From the IMG/VR virus record IMGVR_UViG_3300004782_000004, positions 1-29,816 of that record: a DNA stretch of 29,816 nucleotides. One strand, given 5' to 3'. The notes under the pieces were generated by a model. It was not told the DNA's origin. It saw only the letters and a list, made by a program, of their open reading frames with translations, and ran no database searches. This stretch comes from a virus. The position numbers and the translations under genes are program-made. Shown here piece by piece: positions 21,401 through 28,497 of this stretch (position 1 is its first letter; each line of letters begins with the position of its first letter).

Positions 21401-22951
21401 GCGCAGGCCGAACTCACCGCGCAGCTGGACGCGATCGTGGCGACGATGCAGCAGAAGTTCGCTCAGATGCAGCAGATATGGATCGACGGCTGGGCCAACC
21501 TGTCCCAGCTCAACACCATCACCTGGGTCGGCATCAACGCCGCCGTCGCCGCGCAGATGGCCACGCTCAACGCCACGGTGGCCGCCGGGTTCGCCGGCAT
21601 CCAGTCCGCCTGGATCACCGGCTGGGCCAACCTGTCGACGATGACCACGATCGCCTGGGTCGGCATCATCGCCGCGGCGCAGGCGCAGATGACCACGCTC
21701 TCTGCCACCATCGCCGCCGGGTTCGTCGGACTGCAGGCGACCTGGGTGGCCGGGTGGGCGACCCTGGCCGCGGCCACCGTGACCGGCTGGGCACCGATCC
21801 AGACCGCGGTCGCTCAGCAGTTCCTCACCATGCAGTCCACGTTCAGCGCAGGCTTCACCGTGCTGAACAGCAGCTGGACCCAGGGTTGGGCGACGCTGGC
21901 CACCTCGACGGCGACCGGCTGGGCGCCGATCCAGACCGCGATCGCTCAGCAGTTCCTGCAGATGACCACCACGTTCGCCACTGGCTTCACCGTGCTGAAC
22001 AGCAGCTGGACCCAGGGCTGGGCGCGGATCCTGACCTCGACGACGACCGCCTGGACCAGCATCCAGGTCACGGTGCTCACCCAGATGACCACCCTGAACA
22101 CGATCATCGCCAGCCAGCTGACAGTGATCCAGGCAACCTGGACGACGCGCTGGACCGCGGTGCTCACCTCGGCCACCACGATCTGGACCTCGATCGTCGC
22201 CCTGATCACGGCCTACACGCTGCAGGTCGTCACCGTGATCACCACCGGGATGACTCAGCTGCAGACCGTCTGGCAGACCGGCTGGGCGCAGATGCTGCTC
22301 ATCGTCACCCAGATGATGACGCAGATCCTGGCTCTGTCGACCACCACGGTCACGAACATGGTCTCGATCTGGACGGCCGGCTGGAACCAGATCGTCGCCT
22401 CCACGCGGAACGCGGCCAGTCAGATCGCCTCGATCGTCAATTCGATGGGCCAGAACATCATCGGCACGCTCAACTCGGTGGCCTCGCGGGCCTACTCGGC
22501 CGGCGCCTCGATCGGGTCGAACCTGGCCGCCGGTATCCGCTCCCAGGTCGGCGCGGTGCAGGCGGCAGCCCAGGCCCTCGCCAACGCTGCCTCCGCGCCG
22601 CTGCCCGGCTCTCCGGCGAAGGTCGGCCCGCTGTCCGGCTCCGGCTACGCCCTGCTGCGCGGCCGGCGGATGGTCGAGGACCTCGCGGCCGGCCTGAGCC
22701 GCAACACCCCGGTGGCCACTGCGATGGGCGACATCGCCGACCTGATGGCCTTGAGCATGGCGCCGAGGGCAGCCATGGCGGCCATCACCTCCGGGCGCAA
22801 CATGCTCGGCCAGGGCGGGGACATCATCGTCGAGGCCGGTGCGGTGCAGGTGCAGGTCGGCGCCGGAGTCGACCCGGCCGCGGCCCGCGTGGCATTCAGC
22901 GACGCCGGTGAGGAACTGGCCTCGCTGCTGACGGCCCTGCGCCGCCGGTAG
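18440..22951 (+). CDS. Tape measure protein
   Basis: This 1503-aa protein sets tail length and runs inside the tail. Order: an Ala/Asp-rich helical start (residues 1-200), hydrophobic blocks at about 207-255 (AAVLALGPALVPIAAVAAVG), 495-523 (LALAATGLAVAFLNLLGPVV) and 544-571 (LTVAGFGLIAGAIALVVGAF), then a helix with KRVWEELKQILDEGG. Five 42-44-residue repeats containing [VI]-[DN]-W-S-G-I occupy residues 749-960, and a Trp-rich array of 44-residue repeats covers 1014-1310. The C-terminus has SAPLPGSPAKVGPLSGSGYA and RGRRMVEDLAAG, a standard tape-measure end. At roughly 1.5 angstrom per residue (family rule) the tail would be about 225 nm. GAGGGAGG precedes ATG 18440. Confidence 0.95.
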   Translation: MAKVAELSVDIDADDRATPKIVAVDALIKRLGGEDIQLIIEAAIAKALGDLKAVEDVVDKLDGRTADVEVDAQTASAEASVAGLQALLDSLRDQVINLGVDVDDSALTSLRSQIDALNPTVDVDADVAAAMAKIAEIRAAIQAIVNDPSIDLDLDTGAALADLAVFEAMLDAATRDREVNVRIDTSGLPSLDQLASSATRASGQVRGVTAAVLALGPALVPIAAVAAVGFGALGASVLAATAGVVAFGAVTYGVYAPVVDALKKMQTQQEAYNRAVTDKQRETALAKEKAIWDSLTPAQQRAAAGIKEVTDAWNALVAAMSNDVLNVTGRALSMVADALPALTPMLRSMGVAFDGLLTSLERNVASPFWQQFLTRMSELAGPMTASLIRSFGNIVTGIAGILNAFIPMSQEITFGLEDLTARFAEWGRQLADSPGFRAFTDYVREAWPIVKDAIRAVADALVELVQAAAPIGEQILGVITSVADAIAKLGDEHPRLLQLALAATGLAVAFLNLLGPVVAITASLVRFKAGAEAVGLIFEQILARVGLTVAGFGLIAGAIALVVGAFVLLYQQSATFREAMDEIAQAAKDAFDRIEKDLEEAVHAIRQFIDEQTADWRRWWEENRDVLTAAAVDIRGVVSALVGFLRDEFGGAWDVLTDAVRVAWAAITGIIDGAMDVIRGIILIWGGVIAGDWSAVWDGLVQVFNGFVSMLTEPFKRVWEELKQILDEGGIDLEAKWSELWNNLSNVDIDWSGILSAIWNGFLSALGSLEGLNAAVADWFAGLWSTDNLNIDINWSGILGAIGGAFVIALQGLENLNAAVADWFAGLWTGLTGIQVDWSGIVASVKNAFKAAWNAADDLGTTINTWLASKFANIGGVSVDWSGIVASIKNAFRAAWNAADDLGTTINEWLRSKFASVGVNINWSGIIDPIKNGFKAAWNAADDFGTMVNEWIGKGTTKALEAMDKFGTAINERLSRLFGGGGSGSSSAQAELTAQLDAIVATMQQKFAQMQQIWIDGWANLSQLNTITWVGINAAVAAQMATLNATVAAGFAGIQSAWITGWANLSTMTTIAWVGIIAAAQAQMTTLSATIAAGFVGLQATWVAGWATLAAATVTGWAPIQTAVAQQFLTMQSTFSAGFTVLNSSWTQGWATLATSTATGWAPIQTAIAQQFLQMTTTFATGFTVLNSSWTQGWARILTSTTTAWTSIQVTVLTQMTTLNTIIASQLTVIQATWTTRWTAVLTSATTIWTSIVALITAYTLQVVTVITTGMTQLQTVWQTGWAQMLLIVTQMMTQILALSTTTVTNMVSIWTAGWNQIVASTRNAASQIASIVNSMGQNIIGTLNSVASRAYSAGASIGSNLAAGIRSQVGAVQAAAQALANAASAPLPGSPAKVGPLSGSGYALLRGRRMVEDLAAGLSRNTPVATAMGDIADLMALSMAPRAAMAAITSGRNMLGQGGDIIVEAGAVQVQVGAGVDPAAARVAFSDAGEELASLLTALRRR
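20684..21325 (+). repeat. Five WSGI repeats (126-132 bp) in the tape measure gene
   Basis: Repeat units begin at 20684, 20816, 20945, 21074 and 21200 with [VI]-[DN]-W-S-G-I, then a helix (for example KNAFKAAWNAADDLGTTIN). Units three and four share an almost identical 87-base block (20945-21031 and 21074-21160, differing at only a few bases), offset by 129 bases. This indicates recent duplication or recombination. Confidence 0.85.
21479..22369 (+). repeat. Trp-rich 44-residue (4 x 11) repeat array in the tape measure gene
   Basis: Six consecutive units of exactly 132 bases start at 21479, 21611, 21743, 21875, 22007 and 22139 (WxxGW-type starts), then a 99-base unit from 22271. Each unit is four 11-residue blocks with large hydrophobics at block positions 5 and 8, such as WIDGWANLSQL, NTITWVGINAA, VAAQMATLNAT and VAAGFAGIQSA. 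A 35-base stretch is exactly repeated at 21851-21885 and 21983-22017. Confidence 0.88.
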
Positions 22952-22969
22952 GCGCGGGAGAATCCGAGC

Positions 22970-25900
22970 GTGCCGACCCAGATCACCACCGCCGCGCACC
23001 AGGACTCCCTGTCCGGCTCGAGCGAGAAGCGCCTCGACATCGCCCCCGACGGGACGCTGTGGCTGGCGGTGGCCGACACCAACCGGGTGCGGTTCTTCTC
23101 CTCGGCCAACGGCGGTGCCAGCTGGGCCGTGGCCTCGAACTCCGACCTGGCCTACGGCTCCGGCCAGGACACCGGTACCCCGTCCTTCTTCATCGACGCC
23201 GACGGCTACGCCCACGTCACGTTCGTGCGCTGGCAGCAGACCCCGCAGACCCTTCTCTACGCGCGGGGCAAGCCGCGGACCGGGGGCGGCTGGTCCTGGA
23301 CCACGTTGACCGTCTCCCCGGCCGGCGGCCGGATGAACGTCGACAGCGACGTGATCGCGTTCCGCAACGGCACCGGGTGGGTCGCCTTCGTCACCTGGTC
23401 CTACGGGTCGACGGCTGGCTCCAGGGTGAGCCGCATCGACATCTCCGCGTCCGGCACGCTCACCCTGGGCAGCCTCGTGCACGGCCCCGCCTCCGGGGAC
23501 GCAGCGTGGCAGTTCGGCGCCCTCGCCTACGCCTCGGACTCCAAGGTTCCCCAGGCGTCCTCGCACGTCTTCCTGGTCACCGCGAGCCAGACTGCGAGCT
23601 CACCGGTCTACGCCCACCGAGCGCAGTACTCCTCGGGCAGCTGGACCTGGGGCACCCCGATCTCGCTGGCCACCGGCGTCACCATCCTCGAGACCGTGAT
23701 GTGCTGCGCCCACGACGGCACCCGGCTGATCACCGCCTGGTCCCCGAACGACACCACGGTCAAGGTCAGCCAGTGGGACGGCGTCGCCGGCTCGGCCACC
23801 GCGATCAATCCGCCGGCCCTGTCGCAGGGCACCGTGCTCGGCGTCTCGATCGCGATCGATCCGGCGACCGCCGACATCTACCTCGTCGCCTACGACGCGA
23901 CCAACGGCGATGTGTTCTGGACCAAGTACACGCGAGCCACCCCGGCCTGGTCGGCGTGGGCCTCGCTCGTCTCGCGTTCGCCGAGCGGGCAGGACGGCGA
24001 CGTCCAGCTGGTGCGCAATCCCACCCGCGAGGCCGTCGACCTGGTCTACGCGACTGGCACCTCGCCGAACAACGTGCTCTGGTACCAAAGGGTCGCCGGC
24101 CTGACCCGGGTGCCCGCCGCGCCGACACTGATCTCCCCCGCCCCGGGGGTGCGGGCAGACCTGGCCGCCGGCGCGACGTTCGTCTGGCAGCACTCCAAGC
24201 TCTCCCCGGGCGACTCCCAGTCCCAGTGGCAGCTGCGCCGCAACGACGGAGCCACCACCGAGTACTGGAACGACGCGACGCAGACGTGGTCGGGGTCGGA
24301 CACCACGTGGAACGTCTCGACCGCCGAGCAGGTGACCTTCCCGGCAGCGAAGTGGACCAACGGCACGACCTACAGCTGGACGGTGCGCACCCGTTCCGCC
24401 GACGGGTCGACGTCGCCATTCGCGGCGGACCGCACCGTCATCTCCACGGCGGCGCCGGTGGTCGTCGTCACCGCACCGATCGGCATCGTCTACGGCACCT
24501 CGACCCCGACGGTCACCTGGACCTACTCCGGCCTGAAGTCGCAGCGCGACTACGAGGTGCGCATCCTCGATCCCGCGGCCGGAGCCATCGATCCGAACGA
24601 CCCGACCCCCGCGGTGTGGACGAGTGGGCAGGTGTCCTCGGCCGTGGCGCGCGCGGTCGCGGTGACCACGCCGCTGCCCGATGTCAACGGCACCTACCGG
24701 GCCTACCTGCGGGTCAACGACACTGACGGCACCCCTTCGGTATGGGTCTACTCGACCTTCTCCCTGTCGGCGGTCCCCCCGCTCGGGCCGTCGTTGCGAG
24801 TGGAGGCGTACCGCCCGTACGAGACCGGTGTGCCTCGGGCCAAGCTGCGTCTGCTCGGGCGGTGCAACTACCTTGCCGAGGCGCAGGCGGCCGGCGGGAC
24901 CGGCTGGGACACGGTGTCCAACGCCACGGTGGCCGCCGTCACTGAGAACTCCCTGCTCGGGCGCCTGCCCGGCTACTCGGTGACCACGACCGGCAGTGGC
25001 GACGCCAGGGTCCGTACCGCTGTCGGCTCCCCTCCGGAAGCACCGTTCGGGCGCCCCGCCCTGGCCGGGCCGCTGGATTTCCCGACGATCCCCGGCGTCG
25101 ATTACACGGCCATGGCCTCGATCCGGGTCGCCGACGGCGGGGCGTCCCGCGCGGCTCGGATCCTCATCGAGTGGTACGCCACCGACGACGGTTCGGTGTT
25201 CGCCCCGCCCGGGGTCCTGCCCGGCCCGTCGGGCACCGCGGGTAACGCAGTGCCCGGCTACGCGGTGCCCGGCAACACCTCGACGGCGTCGTGGGTCAGC
25301 GGCGACAGCACGATCGTCGGGATCACCATCGGACTGCAGAGCGCCGTCACCGACGCCGGCTACGTCCAGGTCCTCGCGCAGGCCGTCGCCCCGCCGGGGG
25401 CCATCCGTGGACGGGTCGTCGTGGAGATCCTCGCCACCGCCGGCAGTGGCGAGGTGTTCTACGTGGGTAAGGCCTCGTTCGCCCCGGGGCGCAGCACCGA
25501 GTGGCGCCCCGGGGGGAACGCACAACGTCAGACGGTTCGGATCGAGCGCAGCATCGACGGCCGGGTGACCTGGGAGGAGATCTCCTCGGGAGTGAAGACC
25601 GACTACTGGCAGGAGTTGGTCCTGGACGACCGGACCGTGCCGTTCGGCGTCACTGTCGCTTACCGAGGATGGTCGGACATCGTCGAGACGTCCGGCGCGA
25701 AGACGGTCTCCGAGGAATCGCTGATCGCCGAGGTGGAGGTGGAGTCGCCGACGTGGGCGCTGCGCGACCCGGCGCAGGACGCCACCGAGGTCCTCCTCTA
25801 CGTCACCGAGTACTCCCGGGCCGAGGACGACGCTGCCGTGGTGACCTGGACGGCCGGCTCCGCCTACCCCACGGTCGATGTCGAGGACGTCCGGGTCGGC

Positions 25901-26104
25901 GGCGGATCCCTGACCGTCTACGTCAAGCAGGCCTACGCCGCGGCCACCTCCGACACCCTGCGCCGCGCGACACCCCTGGTCCTGACCTCCCCGGTCGGAG
26001 AGGTGCTGTGGATCCGGGTCCTCAACCGGGCCTACGACGCCGTGCACCCGGCCAACCGCGAGTACCGGCTGGACTTCGCCGTGGTGCCGGCCGGGAGTGG
26101 CTGA
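22970..26104 (+). CDS. Large tail protein with beta-propeller and FN3-like domains
   Basis: The 1044-aa protein probably belongs to the tail tip or a side fibre. Residues 1-380 read as a beta-propeller of sialidase/BNR type: a near Asp-box SANGGASW (45-52), with repeating blades such as GTLWLAVADTNRVRFFSS, DADGYAHVTFVRWQ and DVIAFRNGTGWVAFVTWS. Two FN3-like beta-sandwiches follow (about 383-490 with TYSWTVRTRSADGSTSPFA, and about 490-605 with YRAYLRVNDTDGTPSVWVYS). A lectin-like segment (about 640-850) and a C-terminal tail domain (GVTVAYRGWSDIVETSG, LWIRVLNRAYDAV) end it. No catalytic residues of sialidases can be assigned, so binding to host glycan is more likely than cleavage. GTG 22970 follows GCGGGAG. 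Confidence 0.78.
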   Translation: MPTQITTAAHQDSLSGSSEKRLDIAPDGTLWLAVADTNRVRFFSSANGGASWAVASNSDLAYGSGQDTGTPSFFIDADGYAHVTFVRWQQTPQTLLYARGKPRTGGGWSWTTLTVSPAGGRMNVDSDVIAFRNGTGWVAFVTWSYGSTAGSRVSRIDISASGTLTLGSLVHGPASGDAAWQFGALAYASDSKVPQASSHVFLVTASQTASSPVYAHRAQYSSGSWTWGTPISLATGVTILETVMCCAHDGTRLITAWSPNDTTVKVSQWDGVAGSATAINPPALSQGTVLGVSIAIDPATADIYLVAYDATNGDVFWTKYTRATPAWSAWASLVSRSPSGQDGDVQLVRNPTREAVDLVYATGTSPNNVLWYQRVAGLTRVPAAPTLISPAPGVRADLAAGATFVWQHSKLSPGDSQSQWQLRRNDGATTEYWNDATQTWSGSDTTWNVSTAEQVTFPAAKWTNGTTYSWTVRTRSADGSTSPFAADRTVISTAAPVVVVTAPIGIVYGTSTPTVTWTYSGLKSQRDYEVRILDPAAGAIDPNDPTPAVWTSGQVSSAVARAVAVTTPLPDVNGTYRAYLRVNDTDGTPSVWVYSTFSLSAVPPLGPSLRVEAYRPYETGVPRAKLRLLGRCNYLAEAQAAGGTGWDTVSNATVAAVTENSLLGRLPGYSVTTTGSGDARVRTAVGSPPEAPFGRPALAGPLDFPTIPGVDYTAMASIRVADGGASRAARILIEWYATDDGSVFAPPGVLPGPSGTAGNAVPGYAVPGNTSTASWVSGDSTIVGITIGLQSAVTDAGYVQVLAQAVAPPGAIRGRVVVEILATAGSGEVFYVGKASFAPGRSTEWRPGGNAQRQTVRIERSIDGRVTWEEISSGVKTDYWQELVLDDRTVPFGVTVAYRGWSDIVETSGAKTVSEESLIAEVEVESPTWALRDPAQDATEVLLYVTEYSRAEDDAAVVTWTAGSAYPTVDVEDVRVGGGSLTVYVKQAYAAATSDTLRRATPLVLTSPVGEVLWIRVLNRAYDAVHPANREYRLDFAVVPAGSG

Positions 26105-27186
26105 TGTGGCCGACCAGCGCAGCCTTCGAGACGGCCCTGGCGCTCAAGCATCGCCGGTGGCGCAGCAAGGTCGAGGTGTTCTACGACTCTGACTACGTGA
26201 CCTCCCTCGACGTGGTGGTCGACGGCAGGGTCGCCCTCGACGACGTCGCCGTCCGGCGCAGCGCCGACATCGAGCTTCTCGACCCCGTCGGCGCCATCAC
26301 CCCCGTCGAGGCCACCGACCTGCTCAGCCCGAAGGGCACCGAGCTCCGCCTGTCCAAGGGACTGGTGCTCGGCAATGGCACGGTGGAGTGGGTGCCGTTG
26401 GGGGTGTTCGGGATCGACGAGCCGGAGGTGTCCAGCCACGACGGCGCGACCACGGTCAGGATCAGCGCGACCGATCGGGTGGCGGCGGTCAAGGCGCGAC
26501 GGTTCGACGCGCCCTACCCGATCGCCTCCGGCACCGCTACGACGGCGGCGATCGTCGGCATCGTCACCTCCCGACTGGACGTCCCGACCCGCGTCGTGAC
26601 GACCGGGAACACCACCCCGGAGGTCGTCTACGAGGAACTCAGCGACCCCTGGGATGCCATCGAAGAGCTCGCCGAGGCGGACTCCCTGACCGCTTACTTC
26701 GATTCGTTGGGCACTCTCGTGGTCGAACCACGCCAGACGGTCTCCACCGGGCGTCGCTACGCCGACGACGGCACCGGCGGCCTGGTCCGCTGCACACGTG
26801 GGGTCAGTGCGGAGAAGACCTACTCCGGCGTGATCGTGAAGGGTGAGCACCCCGACTACGACCCGGTCCGGGTGGTCGTCTGGGACACCGACGCCACGTC
26901 CCCGACGTACCACCTCGGCCCGTTCGGCAAGCGTCCCTACGGCTTCACCTCGCCACTGATCAAGGACTCCACGATGGCCACCGCCGCGGCGAACACGATC
27001 CTGGCGCGGGTGACCGGCATGGTGCAGCCCGCCGAGATCGAGACCACCGGGCACCCCGGGCACGACATCGGGGACGTGGTCACGGTCAACGACGAGAAGT
27101 CGAAGACCTACGGCAACTACGAAGTGGTGGGCGGGTCGGTGCCGCTGCGCCCGGGGAAGAACACGCTCAAGCTGCGGAGGCTGTGA
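26104..27186 (+). CDS. Minor tail / baseplate hub protein, DUF5047-like
   Basis: This 360-aa protein matches the plan of DUF5047 tail proteins. It starts FETALALKHRRWRSKVEVFY, then DGRVALDDVAVRRSADIELL, DLLSPKGTELRLSKGL, and GTVEWVPLGVFGIDEPEV. The later domain has ATDRVAAVKARRFDAPYPIA, WDAIEELAEADSLTAYFDSL and a basic end, KNTLKLRR. The second half resembles a hub or Tal-like domain that contacts the tail tip, and GHPGHDIGDVVTVNDEKSK is a typical loop. It overlaps the previous stop (TGATG) and couples to the next gene in the same way. Confidence 0.82.
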   Translation: MWPTSAAFETALALKHRRWRSKVEVFYDSDYVTSLDVVVDGRVALDDVAVRRSADIELLDPVGAITPVEATDLLSPKGTELRLSKGLVLGNGTVEWVPLGVFGIDEPEVSSHDGATTVRISATDRVAAVKARRFDAPYPIASGTATTAAIVGIVTSRLDVPTRVVTTGNTTPEVVYEELSDPWDAIEELAEADSLTAYFDSLGTLVVEPRQTVSTGRRYADDGTGGLVRCTRGVSAEKTYSGVIVKGEHPDYDPVRVVVWDTDATSPTYHLGPFGKRPYGFTSPLIKDSTMATAAANTILARVTGMVQPAEIETTGHPGHDIGDVVTVNDEKSKTYGNYEVVGGSVPLRPGKNTLKLRRL

Positions 27187-27419
27187 TGGATCGGCTGGCC
27201 GACCTCGCCCGCACGATCGAGGAAGCGCAACCGCCCGGGCAGTGCAAGCTGCGCATCGCCAAGATCACCGCGGTCGGTGGGGACGGCCGATTGCAGACCG
27301 ACCTGACCGGCACGGCGTGGCTGCGACGCAACACCGACATCACGACGTTCGCCACGAATCAGCGTGTTCTGGTCATCCAGCAGGGCGGCACGGCTGTCGT
27401 GGTCTGCCCGGTCGGTTGA
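27186..27419 (+). CDS. Small baseplate-associated protein, 77 aa
   Basis: The protein starts with a helix (MDRLADLARTIEEAQPPGQ), then reads as a small beta barrel: KLRIAKITAVGGDGRLQTDL, AWLRRNTDITTFATNQRVLV and IQQGGTAVVVCPVG. This OB-fold-like pattern is frequent in small proteins following the tail hub. Coupling (TGATG) to the hub gene supports a tail-tip role. ATG 27186 is preferred to GTG 27183. No enzyme motif is present. Confidence 0.68.
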   Translation: MDRLADLARTIEEAQPPGQCKLRIAKITAVGGDGRLQTDLTGTAWLRRNTDITTFATNQRVLVIQQGGTAVVVCPVG

Positions 27420-27445
27420 TCGCGCGGCCAGCCATCGGGCTCACC

Positions 27446-27451
27446 TACCGT
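27446..27451 (+). promoter_or_regulatory. Probable -10 box (TACCGT) before the lysis region
   Basis: CCTACCGTCGTC at 27444-27455 is identical over 12 bases to the box of the accessory cassette promoter (8559-8570). No good -35 box is seen at the right distance; TTGATC (27416-27421) is 24 bases away. Here a leader of about 28 bases with AAGGGAG leads to GTG 27486. Confidence 0.45.
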
Positions 27452-27485
27452 CGTCGAGAAGCCGTCCGAGTAAGGGAGACTCCTC

Positions 27486-27638
27486 GTGTTCGCCGTCGTC
27501 GCACTCCTCGCATTCGTCCTTGCCCTGTTCGATGTCGATTTGGCCGGATTGGATCTGGTCATCTTCGGCCTGGCGTTCGTGGCTGCGCATCTCGCGTTCG
27601 GCTCGCCGTTCGCGACCCCTTGGCCGCGACGGCAGTAG
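27486..27638 (+). CDS. Very small membrane protein, 50 aa
   Basis: The protein is dominated by hydrophobic residues: FAVVALLAFVLALFDVDLAG, then LDLVIFGLAFVAAHLAFG, ending SPFATPWPRRQ. Two short membrane helices with a tiny polar turn are likely, and the basic end should face the cytoplasm. AAGGGAG lies seven bases before GTG 27486. It is a candidate small lysis-region protein, for example a holin partner, but proteins of this form also occur elsewhere in phages without known function. Confidence 0.62.
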   Translation: MFAVVALLAFVLALFDVDLAGLDLVIFGLAFVAAHLAFGSPFATPWPRRQ

Positions 27639-27688
27639 TCGCCCCGCTGACCGCACCCTGATTCCCGCGCCGGAACGCAGGTCTCGCT

Positions 27689-27694
27689 TACCGT
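27689..27694 (+). promoter_or_regulatory. Probable -10 box (TACCGT) before the four-span membrane gene
   Basis: TACCGT sits in the 98-base gap 27639-27736, which has no gene. The -35 area is weak. The leader of about 36 bases carries GAGGG ahead of GTG 27737. It is the third TACCGTCG site in intergenic positions of this window. Confidence 0.38.
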
Positions 27695-27736
27695 CGAATC
27701 GGACCTGACCTGCGACGCAACACCTGAGGGACGAAG

Positions 27737-28162
27737 GTGGCTGAACGACGATCCGGCTGGGCACTCCATCGGCGGTTCGGGCATCGGCTCGGCCGCCGAG
27801 GCATGTTCTTGTTGTTCCTGACCCTGTTGGACGTGATCTACGCCTACTCCCTGGCCTACCCCACGCCGCGATCGCTCGTGACACCCACGTACACCTTCCT
27901 CGCCCATGTCGCGCCGCTGCAGGTATGGGCGTCGTTGTGGGCGGTCATCGGGATCATCACCGGAACCTTCGCCTTCCGGCTCAACGATGCTGTCGGGTAT
28001 GCCGCCGCAATGTTCTTGAAGATCCTCTGGGGTGGCACATTCCTGCTGGGGTGGCTTGTCGGTTCGGTCGAGCGGGGGTACCTCTCCGCTGCGATCTGGT
28101 TGTCGTTCGCCGCCGTGGTCGGGCTCATCTCGTCATGGCCCGAGGCAAGGCACCGGCCGTGA
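27737..28162 (+). CDS. Four-span membrane protein, 141 aa
   Basis: After a basic N-terminus (RRSGWALHRRFGHRLGRRG) come four hydrophobic helices: about residues 22-41 (GMFLLFLTLLDVIYAYSLAY), 60-80 (PLQVWASLWAVIGIITGTFA), 86-108 (VGYAAAMFLKILWGGTFLLG) and 115-133 (YLSAAIWLSFAAVVGLISSW). GAGGG lies six bases before GTG 27737. It sits in the lysis region, so a holin or pinholin role is possible, but four spans with loops are also compatible with a general membrane protein. The stop overlaps the next GTG (GTGA). Confidence 0.68.
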   Translation: MAERRSGWALHRRFGHRLGRRGMFLLFLTLLDVIYAYSLAYPTPRSLVTPTYTFLAHVAPLQVWASLWAVIGIITGTFAFRLNDAVGYAAAMFLKILWGGTFLLGWLVGSVERGYLSAAIWLSFAAVVGLISSWPEARHRP

Positions 28163-28497
28163 CCAACGCTCCGGTCGCCATCGCCTCGATCGCCGCCCTG
28201 CCCGGCATCTTCGCTGCATGGGCGGCCTACACCGGTGCCCGGCGGACCGCGATACAAGCCCACCGCACTTCGATGCTGGCAATCGAGGCTGGCGCCTACG
28301 AACGCGCGCGGGCGGCCTACGAGGGGGGCATCGAGCAGTTGGAGGAGCAGGTCGAGCGGCTGCGGCTGCAGATCCAAGAGGAACGCGGCGTCTCCGACGT
28401 GCTGCGTCGGCAGATCATGGAACTGGAGGAGACGGTGGCCAGGATGCGGGTGCAACTCATTCGAGCGGGGATCGACCTCCCCGCGGTCTACTCGTGA
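28159..28497 (+). CDS. Membrane-anchored coiled-coil protein, 112 aa
   Basis: An N-terminal hydrophobic stretch (VAIASIAALPGIFAAWAAYT) is followed by charged helix: RTSMLAIEAGAYERARAAYE and IEQLEEQVERLRLQIQEERG, a clear coiled coil over residues about 50-100, ending RAGIDLPAVYS. The single span plus coiled coil recalls an inner-membrane spanin-like or holin-associated protein. GTG 28159 overlaps the previous stop; an in-frame ATG at 28135 would add eight residues. It precedes the endolysin, with GTGA coupling to it, so a lysis role fits but is not proven. Confidence 0.65.
   Translation: MTNAPVAIASIAALPGIFAAWAAYTGARRTAIQAHRTSMLAIEAGAYERARAAYEGGIEQLEEQVERLRLQIQEERGVSDVLRRQIMELEETVARMRVQLIRAGIDLPAVYS

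Noticed and set aside
19514-23566. A 1350-codon open frame on the minus strand opposite the tape measure gene
   Set aside because: It is rich in Arg, Gly, Asp and His with no recognisable domain, as expected for an antisense shadow in GC-rich DNA. The plus strand has a clear tape measure protein.
23600-26047. An 815-codon minus-strand open frame opposite the propeller protein
   Set aside because: Same shadow composition (Arg/Gly/Asp/His); no domain visible.
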